From Actinobacillus genomosp. 1 (GTDB lineage: Bacteria; Pseudomonadota; Gammaproteobacteria; Enterobacterales; Pasteurellaceae): a DNA stretch of 64,000 nt. Location of the stretch: contig NZ_CP103834.1 of assembly GCF_029774175.1 (NCBI RefSeq), positions 816,501 to 880,500 of the forward strand, written 5' to 3'. Shown here in pieces: positions 48,991 through 57,387 of this stretch; the first letter of the stretch is position 1; every line of letters starts with the position of its first letter. The notes under the pieces are model-generated. The model searched no databases, was not told the origin of the DNA, and was given only the letters and a program-made list of their open reading frames with translations. A program made the translations under genes and the position numbers.

Positions 48991-51282
48991 TTAATTACGT
49001 CCATATAGCCGTTGATACCAAGGCGAAAAATCATTTCTGGCAGTGATTAATTGCCATTTGTCCGGATAAAAATTAATGATGATCATTCCCTGCTTTGCCG
49101 TAGTCACTAACGGAATCTTATGCTGTTCAAATCTTTCAACCACTTTTGGATGCGGCATTCTCCACGGGTTCCACCGTCCTACGGAAACTATCGCCAGTTT
49201 AGGCTTACTTTTTGCTAATAACGTATGGCTACTACTGGTTTTACTACCATGATGAGCAACTTGTAGAAAATCAATACCGTTTAATAATTCTGCTATTTTT
49301 CGTTCTTGCTCCATACCTGTGTCACCGGTTAATAGCATCTGAAAGCGGTCAAATTTTGCTAAAATTATGCAAGAATCGGCATTTTGTGCTCTTGTTACAC
49401 GCGCTTTAGGATAAACGGCTTCAAATTCCAATCTACCGAATCGCCATGTTTTACCTTGAATACAAGCCTCCGGATGAACATTCGCATAAGGTTTAAAACT
49501 ACTTGAAATCAGTTTCGCATTAGGATAATTGTTGAGTAAATCTTCCACCCCACCGGAATGATCATTATCATCATGACTCAAAAATATTGCCTCCACTTCA
49601 ACTTGATGACGACGCAAATAAGGTAATATTTCAACCGAAGCCATAGATCCAGCTTTACCGTTATTTCTCCATCCAATGCCGGTATCGTAAAAAATAGCTT
49701 TTTTTTGACCGCTTGTATCATAATAAATAAATGCTTGAGCTAATCCTTGCCCGACATCAAAAGTAATCCATTGTAATGCGACGGTATTTATGTGGGATAA
49801 ATAGATAATAGACTGGCTACACAATAGTAGAACATACCCTTTATACCAGTACCATTTAGTCCGTGAATGCAATACCCCGTACAGTACAATCACAATGACT
49901 AAATCAATAATCAGCCATTGTGCTTGCTGTAAATTACTCAACCAAATCCATTGCTGAGAGAATAGTTCTAAATAATCTAAGCTGAATCCGATTAGGCTAT
50001 CCGCCAATTGCCAAATATTGAAGCTATTATCGGTTACTAAGCCGATTAAAACCAACGGAACCAACACAAAACTGTACAAAGGTACGATAACTAAATTTGC
50101 CGGTAATGCGCTAAGTGAAATACCTTCAAAAAAGTAAAATTGTATCGGAGTAAAAATAAGTAAAATGCCACATTGCAAATGGATTAATCCGATGCTAAAT
50201 CGAACGAGCCTCCCCCATTTACGATAATCAAATTTTCCCAGAAACGCGGATAACGGAAAGTATTGATACCAGATCAACAAACTCATCACAGCTAAAATAG
50301 ATAGCCAAAAACTGTCCGATAAAATCGTCAGCGGCTCAAATAATAGCAATAACGCAACCACACGCCACCAATATTGCCACGGCGTATAGTGATAACGTAA
50401 CCATCGACATAGTAATACCAAGCAAATGGCAATTAAGGCTCGTACGGTCGGAATTGAAAAACCGGCAAGATAGCTATAACTTATTGAAGAAATCATTCCA
50501 ACAACGTATGCAAAAAAATAGTGAAAACCGACCGCTTGCCAGCACTCCCAACGTAGTAAACACCATTGCAACAATTTTGCACTCCAAAAGCCGAATAAAA
50601 ATGCTAAACCGATATGTAAACCGGAAATAGCAATTAAATGTGCGGTTGAAGTCTTTTGGAAAATCTGCCAATGATGATCATTAATCCACGCTCGCTCACC
50701 GAATGCCAAGGCAAGTAATAATCCTTGAGAAGATAAGGTTTCCGTCTGTTGTCTGACTTTAGTTAATATTTCTTGACGTAATCTCCTTTGTTCCGGTTCA
50801 ATTAGCTTTGCTTCGCGTACCGTTGCACTGCCCTGTAAATGCTGAGCGATATACCAACGTTGCCGATCAAAATTGCCTATATTCATCCGTGCGGAAATCG
50901 GTCGGAAATGTAATTCCGCCTGATAAGTTGCGCCTAAAACTAAAGGATTTTCGCTCTGCCAAGTGAGGTAAATGCGATCGTTATTTTCTCTCTTCGCAAT
51001 TGCCGTCTGATAATCCGATTGTTTAATTAAACGAGTAATTTCAATTCTTTCATAAAATTTACCGGCGGTCTGATTTTCAGCATTTTTTGCAAATTGCCAT
51101 ACAGAGTAATAACTTCCGCCCATTGCTAACGCAAAGACCAGCAACATTAGATGTCGCGTATATAAACCATATAAAGCAATAATCAGAAAAAGAATAATAG
51201 AAACGGCAAACCATTGATACGGCAACCAAAGAATAGGTAGGAAACTAAAAAAAATAAGAATAGAAAAACGGTCAAGATTCAT
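48991..51282 (-). CDS. comEC: ComEC/Rec2 DNA uptake channel
   Basis: A 763-residue membrane protein for natural transformation. An N-terminal part is followed by the Competence membrane domain (ISGLHIGLAFLFGFWSA, then VRALIAICLVLLC) and a C-terminal metallo-beta-lactamase-like domain with ITFDVGQGLA and FLSHDDNDHSGG (about residues 565-576) and LQVAHHGSKTSSS. It carries single-stranded DNA across the inner membrane. Its presence and the dense uptake signals point to natural competence. It has no stop or frameshift. Family length is normal. Confidence 0.93.
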   Translation of the reverse strand: MNLDRFSILIFFSFLPILWLPYQWFAVSIILFLIIALYGLYTRHLMLLVFALAMGGSYYSVWQFAKNAENQTAGKFYERIEITRLIKQSDYQTAIAKRENNDRIYLTWQSENPLVLGATYQAELHFRPISARMNIGNFDRQRWYIAQHLQGSATVREAKLIEPEQRRLRQEILTKVRQQTETLSSQGLLLALAFGERAWINDHHWQIFQKTSTAHLIAISGLHIGLAFLFGFWSAKLLQWCLLRWECWQAVGFHYFFAYVVGMISSISYSYLAGFSIPTVRALIAICLVLLCRWLRYHYTPWQYWWRVVALLLLFEPLTILSDSFWLSILAVMSLLIWYQYFPLSAFLGKFDYRKWGRLVRFSIGLIHLQCGILLIFTPIQFYFFEGISLSALPANLVIVPLYSFVLVPLVLIGLVTDNSFNIWQLADSLIGFSLDYLELFSQQWIWLSNLQQAQWLIIDLVIVIVLYGVLHSRTKWYWYKGYVLLLCSQSIIYLSHINTVALQWITFDVGQGLAQAFIYYDTSGQKKAIFYDTGIGWRNNGKAGSMASVEILPYLRRHQVEVEAIFLSHDDNDHSGGVEDLLNNYPNAKLISSSFKPYANVHPEACIQGKTWRFGRLEFEAVYPKARVTRAQNADSCIILAKFDRFQMLLTGDTGMEQERKIAELLNGIDFLQVAHHGSKTSSSHTLLAKSKPKLAIVSVGRWNPWRMPHPKVVERFEQHKIPLVTTAKQGMIIINFYPDKWQLITARNDFSPWYQRLYGRN

Positions 51283-51386
51283 AGCAAATACCCAAATAAT
51301 AGGTAAAGTATGCTAAAAATCCGACCGCTTGTATTAAGAAGAAATAGATTCTTCGATCTCGATCGCAAAAAAGATTTATTATTTAA

Positions 51387-52601
51387 CTATGCTTTTTGAT
51401 CTTCCGCTTGGCTAACCGCCGCAGTAAATAATACGTCTGTTGATGAGTTCAATGCGGTTTCCGCAGAGTCTTGAATTACCCCGATAATAAAACCGACACC
51501 GATTACTTGTGCGGCAATATCATTCGGAATATTAAATAAACTACATGCTAACGGAATAAGTAATAAAGAACCGCCTGCAACACCGGATGCGCCGCAAGCA
51601 CAAATAGAAGCCACAATACTTAATAATAATGCCGTTGCGAAATCAGGTTGAATACCTTGAGTATAAGCCGCCGCTAAAGTTAATACCGTTACGGTAATCG
51701 CCGCACCCGCCATATTGATGGTCGCACCGAGCGGAATTGCAACCGATGCGATTTCATCACGTACGCCTAAACGTTTGGCAAGGTTCATATTTACCGGAAT
51801 ATTTGCAGCCGAACTACGAGTAAAGAATGCCGTTACGCCACTTTCACGTAAACACGTTAATGTCAAAGGATACGGATTACGACGAGTTTTCCAGAATACG
51901 ATTAACGGATTCAACACAAACGCAACAATTGCCATCGCACCAAGTAATACGCCTAATAAACGAGCATATCCGATAAAAGCATCGGCACCGTTTGTCGCAA
52001 TCGTTTCGGCAACTAAACCGAATACACCAACCGGAGCGAATGCAATGACTGCTTTCACCACAAATGAAACCGCTTCCGCAAAATCATTTAAAAATGTTTT
52101 AGTGCTTGGAGCCGCATGACGTAATGCGATACCTAAGCCGATTGCCCAAGCTAAAATACCGATGAAGTTTGCATTTGCTAATGCTTGTAACGGGTTATCC
52201 ACGAGGTTAAACACCACGGTTTTAATAATTTCACCGATACCTTGCGGTGGATTTAGGTTGTCCGGATTTGAAACAAGCTCTAATGTTGTCGGGAACATAA
52301 AACTTAAAATGACAGCTGTTAATGCAGCAACGAATGTGCCCAATACATACATAAATAAAATCGGTTTTAATTTGCTGTCCGAACCGACTTCTTTATTTGC
52401 AATAGCGGATAAAACTAACACGAATACTAAAATCGGAGCAATTGCACGCAATGATTTCACAAAGAATTGACCTAATACGCCGACGCTTTTTGCCCAATCA
52501 GGATTTACTAAGGCAAGGCAAACACCTAATACCAAACCGACAGCAATGCGTAAAACTAAATTGCCCCCGAGAAGTTTTGAAGATAATGATGGATTACTCA
52601 T
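51387..52601 (-). CDS. sstT: Serine/threonine:sodium symporter SstT
   Basis: A 404-residue dicarboxylate/amino acid:cation symporter. The hairpin-loop substrate site is marked by FFTRSSAANIPVNMNLAKRL, the helix-7 region by IPLGATINMAGAAIT, and SICACGASGVAGGSLLLIPLAC forms the second hairpin. It imports serine and threonine with sodium. A structured leader with a terminator-like hairpin lies just before the ATG, suggesting attenuation. It diverges from dgkA. Confidence 0.95.
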   Translation of the reverse strand: MSNPSLSSKLLGGNLVLRIAVGLVLGVCLALVNPDWAKSVGVLGQFFVKSLRAIAPILVFVLVLSAIANKEVGSDSKLKPILFMYVLGTFVAALTAVILSFMFPTTLELVSNPDNLNPPQGIGEIIKTVVFNLVDNPLQALANANFIGILAWAIGLGIALRHAAPSTKTFLNDFAEAVSFVVKAVIAFAPVGVFGLVAETIATNGADAFIGYARLLGVLLGAMAIVAFVLNPLIVFWKTRRNPYPLTLTCLRESGVTAFFTRSSAANIPVNMNLAKRLGVRDEIASVAIPLGATINMAGAAITVTVLTLAAAYTQGIQPDFATALLLSIVASICACGASGVAGGSLLLIPLACSLFNIPNDIAAQVIGVGFIIGVIQDSAETALNSSTDVLFTAAVSQAEDQKA

Positions 52602-52622
52602 AATGTTTCACTTTGTAAGACT

Positions 52623-52706
52623 AAAAAAGGATATACGGCTAGCCGTCTATCCGCCAAAAATAAGAAGTTTTCAGATTAACGGAAAATAACTATTTTGGGA
52701 ATAGTT
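52623..52706 (-). promoter_or_regulatory. Attenuator-like leader of sstT
   Basis: On the minus strand a hairpin AACTATT/AATAGTT (52688-52706) is followed by GGATAGACGGCTAGCCGTATATCC-type pairing (52629-52652) and six U residues (52623-52628), ending 21 bases before the sstT ATG. This is a full terminator placed in the leader. No leader peptide rich in Ser or Thr codons is evident. Confidence 0.6.
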
Positions 52707-52857
52707 CCCTATATATTTTTATTATTTTTTTATAAATTCTTATTCATATTAACTATTAATCATAAGAAAACGGGTAAAAAAGAAAAAACTTTTCTCAATT
52801 AATCCCTTTCAGGTAGAATACGCCCTGATTTTAACCATAATTCTATTAGAGATTTAC

Positions 52858-53220
52858 ATGAAACCAGAAAATAAAGCTAATTTTCAACGCGTTGTTCGAG
52901 CTGCCGGCTATTCGCTTAAAGGACTAAAAGCGGCTTATATTCACGAAGCGGCATTTCGCCAAGAAGTATGGATTGCCACTATTTTAATTCCGCTTGCTTT
53001 ATTTTTAGGTAACGGTGTGATTGAAAAAATATTACTCATTGGCTCGGTATTTTTAGTCATGATAGCAGAATTGCTTAATAGTGCGGTTGAATCGGTGGTG
53101 GATCGAATCGGCTCGGAATTCCATGAATTATCCGGCAGAGCGAAAGATATCGGTTCGGCGGCAGTATTTATGGCAATGGTATTACTTGCTATAACTTGGC
53201 TGTTTATTCTTATTTTTTAA
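52858..53220 (+). CDS. dgkA: Diacylglycerol kinase
   Basis: A 120-residue trimeric membrane enzyme that phosphorylates diacylglycerol for phospholipid recycling. The N-terminal AAGYSLKGLKAAYIHEAAFRQE, the catalytic AELLNSAVESVVDRIG and the KDIGSAAVFMA segment are intact, with three membrane helices. Diacylglycerol arises when phospholipids donate head groups to LPS or glycans. It is alone on its transcript, 81 bases before ushA on the same strand. Confidence 0.96.
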   Translation: MKPENKANFQRVVRAAGYSLKGLKAAYIHEAAFRQEVWIATILIPLALFLGNGVIEKILLIGSVFLVMIAELLNSAVESVVDRIGSEFHELSGRAKDIGSAAVFMAMVLLAITWLFILIF

Positions 53221-53301
53221 GGAGACATAGGTGATAGATAATCATATATAAGATTGATTATTTACCACCTATTTTTATATACGTTAAAACGAGAGGTTAT
53301 T

Positions 53302-54945
53302 ATGAAATTTACCAAAACTCTTCTTTGTACATCATTATTCTTTACAACATCCGCAATCGCATATCAAGCGGATAAAACCTACTCATTCACTCTTTTACAT
53401 ACCAATGATATTCACGGTCATTTTTGGCAAAATGAAAAAGGAGAATACGGATTAGCCGCACAGAAAACGTTAATCGACGGTATTAAGAAAGAAGTGGAAG
53501 CCAAAGGCGGTTCTACCATTATTTTAAATGCCGGGGATCTGAATACCGGCGTACCGGAATCGGATATGCAAAATGCTCGTCCTGATTACGAAGGCCTAAA
53601 TGCTATCGGTTATGAAGCGATGGTTTTAGGTAATCACGAATTTGACTTCCCTCTTCAAGTGCTAAGCATGCAAGAAAAATGGGCGAAATTCCCATTAATC
53701 TCCGCTAACGTGATCAATAAAAAAACGCAAAAAGAGCTGGTAAAGCCTTATGTTATGCTTGATAAACAAGGCTTAAAAGTTGCGGTTATAGGTTTAACGA
53801 CGGAAGATACCGGCAAATTAGGAAATCCTGATGTCACCGAAAATGTAGTTTTCAAAGACCCGATTAACACCGCCAAAGAAACTTTAACGGAAATTAATAA
53901 AACCGAAAAACCGGACGTACGCATTGCGCTTACTCATATGGGATGGTATTTAGACGGTAAACACGGAACAAATGCACCCGGTGACGTAAGTATGGCAAGA
54001 GAATTGGATAAAGGTGCTTTTGATGTGATTATTGGCGGTCATACGCATGATACCGTCTGTTTCGATGATAAAGGTCAGTTCAAGACAAAATTCACTCCGG
54101 GCGAAAGCTGCAAACCTGATTTCCAAAACGGTACTTGGATTATGCAAGCCGGCGAATGGGGTAAATATGTCGGTCGAGCCGATTTTGAGTTTAAAAACGG
54201 TAAAACTACACTGGTTAAGTACGAACTTATCCCGATTAACTTGAAAAAGACCATCAAAAAAGAAGACGGTAAAAAAGAATATCAACTATACAAACCGGAA
54301 ATTAAAGCGGATCAAGCCCTCTTCGAACACTTGAAAAAATATCAAGACGAAGGCGACAAACTGCTAGGAGTCGAAGTCGGTGAAGTTAAAGGCTTATTAG
54401 ACGGTAAACGTGAACATGTACGCTTCGTTCAAACAAACTTAGGGCGTTTAATCGCACAATCACAAAAAGAACGTGTAAAAGCGGATATCGGCATTATGAA
54501 TTCCGGCGGTGTGCGTGCTTCTATTGAAGAAGGTAAAGTAACCTATAAAACTTTATTAACCGTTCAACCTTTCGGTAATATGATTTCTACCGTTGATCTT
54601 AAAGGTCAAGAATTACTGGATTTCTTAACGACTATTGCATTAAAAGAAGTCGATACCGGTGCTTACCCGCAATTTGCCGGAATTTCTATGACCGTAGATC
54701 GTGCTGCAAAAGCCATCTCGAATGTCAAAATTGCAGGGAAACCGTTTGATCCGAATAAAACTTATAAAGTGTCTATTCCGGATTATTTAACTGCCGGCGG
54801 TGATGGTTATCCGATAATGAAAAAGCATCCGAGCTATGTGAATACCGGTTTTATTGATGCAGAAATGTTGAAAAAATATTTCGAAGAAAATAAAGTGATT
54901 GACGCAAGCAAATTCGATCCTAAAGAAGACGTTATTTTTAAATAG
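53302..54945 (+). CDS. ushA: Periplasmic 5'-nucleotidase/UDP-sugar hydrolase UshA
   Basis: A 547-residue enzyme (E. coli UshA 550). Residues 1-19 form a signal peptide likely cut after SAIA. The metallophosphoesterase domain has LLHTNDIHGHFW, NAGDLNTGVPESD, LGNHEFDFP and GGHTHDTVC; the C-terminal substrate domain includes NSGGVRASIEEG and TAGGDGYPIMKKHPSYVNTG. It breaks down extracellular nucleotides. NadN is a relative in Haemophilus, but the length and full alignment favour UshA. The ATG at 53302 has a GAGAGG site; 16 upstream codons are not used. Confidence 0.92.
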   Translation: MKFTKTLLCTSLFFTTSAIAYQADKTYSFTLLHTNDIHGHFWQNEKGEYGLAAQKTLIDGIKKEVEAKGGSTIILNAGDLNTGVPESDMQNARPDYEGLNAIGYEAMVLGNHEFDFPLQVLSMQEKWAKFPLISANVINKKTQKELVKPYVMLDKQGLKVAVIGLTTEDTGKLGNPDVTENVVFKDPINTAKETLTEINKTEKPDVRIALTHMGWYLDGKHGTNAPGDVSMARELDKGAFDVIIGGHTHDTVCFDDKGQFKTKFTPGESCKPDFQNGTWIMQAGEWGKYVGRADFEFKNGKTTLVKYELIPINLKKTIKKEDGKKEYQLYKPEIKADQALFEHLKKYQDEGDKLLGVEVGEVKGLLDGKREHVRFVQTNLGRLIAQSQKERVKADIGIMNSGGVRASIEEGKVTYKTLLTVQPFGNMISTVDLKGQELLDFLTTIALKEVDTGAYPQFAGISMTVDRAAKAISNVKIAGKPFDPNKTYKVSIPDYLTAGGDGYPIMKKHPSYVNTGFIDAEMLKKYFEENKVIDASKFDPKEDVIFK

Positions 54946-54957
54946 GTAACAAACTCG

Positions 54958-54986
54958 AAAAGCTAAGCAATTCGCTTAGCTTTTTT
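54958..54986 (+). terminator. ushA terminator
   Basis: AAAGCTAAGC and GCTTAGCTTT pair around AATTC, followed by a T tract. It lies 13 bases after the ushA stop. Confidence 0.9.
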
Positions 54987-55029
54987 ATTGTCATAAATTA
55001 TTGCAAAGAAAAAAGGAGCTAACCCAGCA

Positions 55030-55335
55030 ATGCAAAACTATATTCAACAGATGCAAGATAATTATGCCAGATTAGTTGAACTCTTACCGGAACTAGAAAA
55101 AAGCCTTAACCAATGGCAAGAATCTTATCAACTTATTCAGCAACTCAATCAATTTTATCACAGTCCCTTATGGCTAGAACTCTACGATAATGCTGATAAT
55201 ATTCAGCTCGAAACAAATGGAAATTACAGCGTGCTTTCGCAAGATGCTATTTGGAATGCGTCTACGGAGCAATATCATCTTACTGAAGAATTGCGTAAAA
55301 TGATTACCGACTTTCTCGCTAATAAAACGGACTAA
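55030..55335 (+). CDS. DUF4298 protein
   Basis: A 101-residue acidic protein, IQQMQDNYARLVELLPELEK followed by LNQFYHSPLWLELYDNADN and ending LTEELRKMITDFL. This pattern matches DUF4298 proteins, found mostly in host-associated bacteria; no function is known. A helical coiled-coil first half is predicted. An AAAGGAG site precedes the ATG. It stands alone between ushA and two tRNA genes on the opposite strand. Confidence 0.75.
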   Translation: MQNYIQQMQDNYARLVELLPELEKSLNQWQESYQLIQQLNQFYHSPLWLELYDNADNIQLETNGNYSVLSQDAIWNASTEQYHLTEELRKMITDFLANKTD

Positions 55336-55424
55336 TATAAAGCGTATAGAAACGAAGAAATAGTTTAGAAAAAAAGTAACTAATTGATTTTAATAGAAAA
55401 ATTAATTATTTGGGATTTTTAAAA

Positions 55425-55498
55425 TGGAGGCGTGTCCCGGAGTCGAACCGAGCTACATGGATTTGCAATCCAGTGCATAACCGCTTTGCTAACACGCC
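55425..55498 (-). tRNA. tRNA-Cys (anticodon GCA)
   Basis: On the minus strand the acceptor stem GGCGTGT pairs with ACACGCC, the anticodon loop TTGCAAA gives GCA, and the T arm contains GGTTCGACTCC. The CCA end is encoded. It lies 17 bases downstream of tRNA-Gly and is probably co-transcribed. Confidence 0.97.
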
Positions 55499-55515
55499 GT
55501 ATTGAAGAGATAAAA

Positions 55516-55591
<76 letters not shown>

Positions 55592-55782
55592 TTTGAGTCT
55601 TTGTTCGTAAGGAACGAGGTGCATTTTACGGATTTTAAGACCTATGTCAAATGCTAATTTGATTATTTTATTTCAAATGCCGAAAAAAAGATCACAATGT
55701 TGAAAAATTAATAAATGCAGAGCTAATTCGTTGATTTTATAAGCATAAATCAAACGATTAATCCGATCTTTTAGCATATAAG

Positions 55783-55827
55783 AAAGCGGTTGAAATCTGC
55801 TATTTTTTTGCAAATTTCAACCGCTTG
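55783..55827 (-). terminator. Inverted uptake-signal pair after lpdA
   Basis: AAAGCGGTTGAAAT at 55783-55796 pairs with ATTTCAACCGCTT at 55814-55826 around a T-rich loop. It lies 24 bases after the lpdA stop. The remaining bases between tRNA-Gly and lpdA show no gene. Confidence 0.65.
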
Positions 55828-55850
55828 TATAAATAAGTTAAATTAACCTA

Positions 55851-57275
55851 TTATCGTTTTTTCGCTTTTGCGTTTGGTAAGTCTGTGATAGAACCTTCAA
55901 ACACTTCCGCTGCTAAACCTACAGATTCGTGTAATGTAGGATGAGCGTGGATAGTTAAAGCAATATCTTCCGCATCACAACCCATTTCGATTGCAAGACC
56001 GATTTCACCTAATAATTCACCACCGTTGCTACCCACGATTGCACCACCGAGTAAACGGTGTGTATCTTTATCAAAGATAAGTTTAGTCATACCTTCTGAA
56101 CACTCAGAAGCAATCGCACGACCTGATGCCGCCCATGGGAATTTCGCCACTTCAAAGTTTAAGCCTTCTTGGCGACATTCTTTTTCCGTTTTACCTACCC
56201 AAGCAACTTCCGGCTCAGTATAAGCAATTGATGGAATCACTTTCGGATCGAAGTAATGTTTTTGACCTGCAATCACTTCTGCAGCAACGTGACCTTCGTG
56301 AACACCTTTGTGAGCTAACATTGGCTGACCAACGATATCACCGATAGCAAAGATGTGCGGTACGTTGGTACGCATTTGTTTATCCACAGCGATGAAACCA
56401 CGATCATCAACGTTTACGCCGGCTTTACCCGCATCGATTAATTTACCGTTTGGTACACGACCGATAGCAACTAATACCGCATCGTAACGTTTAGTGTCGT
56501 TACATGCTTTACCTTCCATTGAAACATAGATACCGTCATCTTTCGCTTCAACTGCAGTTACTTTAGTTTCAAGCATTAACTTGAATTTTTTCTCGATTTG
56601 TTTGGTATAGATACCGACAACATCTTTATCCGCTGCAGGAATGACTTGGTCAAACATTTCAACCACTTCAACTTCCGAACCTAAAGCGTTATATACCGTA
56701 CCCATCTCTAAACCGATAATACCGCCACCCATTACGAGTAATTTTTTCGGCACTTCTTTTAATTTAAGCGCATCTGTTGAATCCCAAATACGAGGATCTT
56801 CGTGTGGAATGAACGGAAGTTGAATCGGACGAGAACCCGCTGCGATGATTGCATTATCAAATTTGATTGTCGTCGGATTACCGTCACGGTCACGAGCGAC
56901 TAAAGTATTCGGATCGGTAAATGCCGCTAAACCTTCTACTACCGTTACTTTACGTGCTTTAGCCATACCTGCTAAACCGCCGGTTAATTTAGATACAACC
57001 GCTTCTTTACCGGCACGAACTTTATCTAAATCAATATTCGGTTCACCGAAAGTAATACCGTTTTTCTCTGCGTGTTTTGCTTCTTCGATCACTTTCGCAA
57101 CGTGTAATAACGCTTTAGAAGGAATACAACCTACGTTTAAGCACACACCACCTAAAGTCGAATAACGTTCAACAATCACAGTTTCTAAGCCTAAGTCGGC
57201 ACAACGGAATGCCGCTGAGTAACCGGCAGGACCCGCACCAAGTACCACGACTTGCGTTTTAATTTCTTTGCTCAT
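55851..57275 (-). CDS. lpdA: Dihydrolipoyl dehydrogenase (E3)
   Basis: A 474-residue flavoenzyme, the E3 component of pyruvate and 2-oxoglutarate dehydrogenases. FAD binding GAGPAGYSAAFRCADLG, the redox pair C45/C50 (GGVCLNVGCIPSK), the NAD site MGGGIIGLEMGTV and the dimer-interface IHAHPTLHES are all present. The ATG at 57273-57275 gives MSKEIKTQVVVLGAG and the exact E. coli length; 18 open upstream codons are not used. It follows aceF with an inverted uptake-signal pair in the spacer. Confidence 0.97.
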   Translation of the reverse strand: MSKEIKTQVVVLGAGPAGYSAAFRCADLGLETVIVERYSTLGGVCLNVGCIPSKALLHVAKVIEEAKHAEKNGITFGEPNIDLDKVRAGKEAVVSKLTGGLAGMAKARKVTVVEGLAAFTDPNTLVARDRDGNPTTIKFDNAIIAAGSRPIQLPFIPHEDPRIWDSTDALKLKEVPKKLLVMGGGIIGLEMGTVYNALGSEVEVVEMFDQVIPAADKDVVGIYTKQIEKKFKLMLETKVTAVEAKDDGIYVSMEGKACNDTKRYDAVLVAIGRVPNGKLIDAGKAGVNVDDRGFIAVDKQMRTNVPHIFAIGDIVGQPMLAHKGVHEGHVAAEVIAGQKHYFDPKVIPSIAYTEPEVAWVGKTEKECRQEGLNFEVAKFPWAASGRAIASECSEGMTKLIFDKDTHRLLGGAIVGSNGGELLGEIGLAIEMGCDAEDIALTIHAHPTLHESVGLAAEVFEGSITDLPNAKAKKR

Positions 57276-57338
57276 ATTTATTCCTTTGTTGTAGGGCGCA
57301 ATACTTACGTCTTTAAACGCACTATGCACCCTTACGAT

Positions 57339-57382
57339 ACAAGCGGTCGATTTTACAAAAAATTTTGTAAATCCGACCGCTT
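57339..57382 (-). terminator. Inverted uptake-signal pair between aceF and lpdA
   Basis: ACAAGCGGTCGATTTTAC at 57339-57356 pairs with GTAAATCCGACCGCTT at 57367-57382 with small imperfections. It may cause partial termination so that lpdA has a separate level. Confidence 0.6.
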
Positions 57383-57387
57383 ACCTA

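Noticed and set aside
53302..54945. NadN (NAD nucleotidase)
   Set aside because: The length and motif-by-motif agreement favour UshA; NadN as I recall it is about 600 residues.
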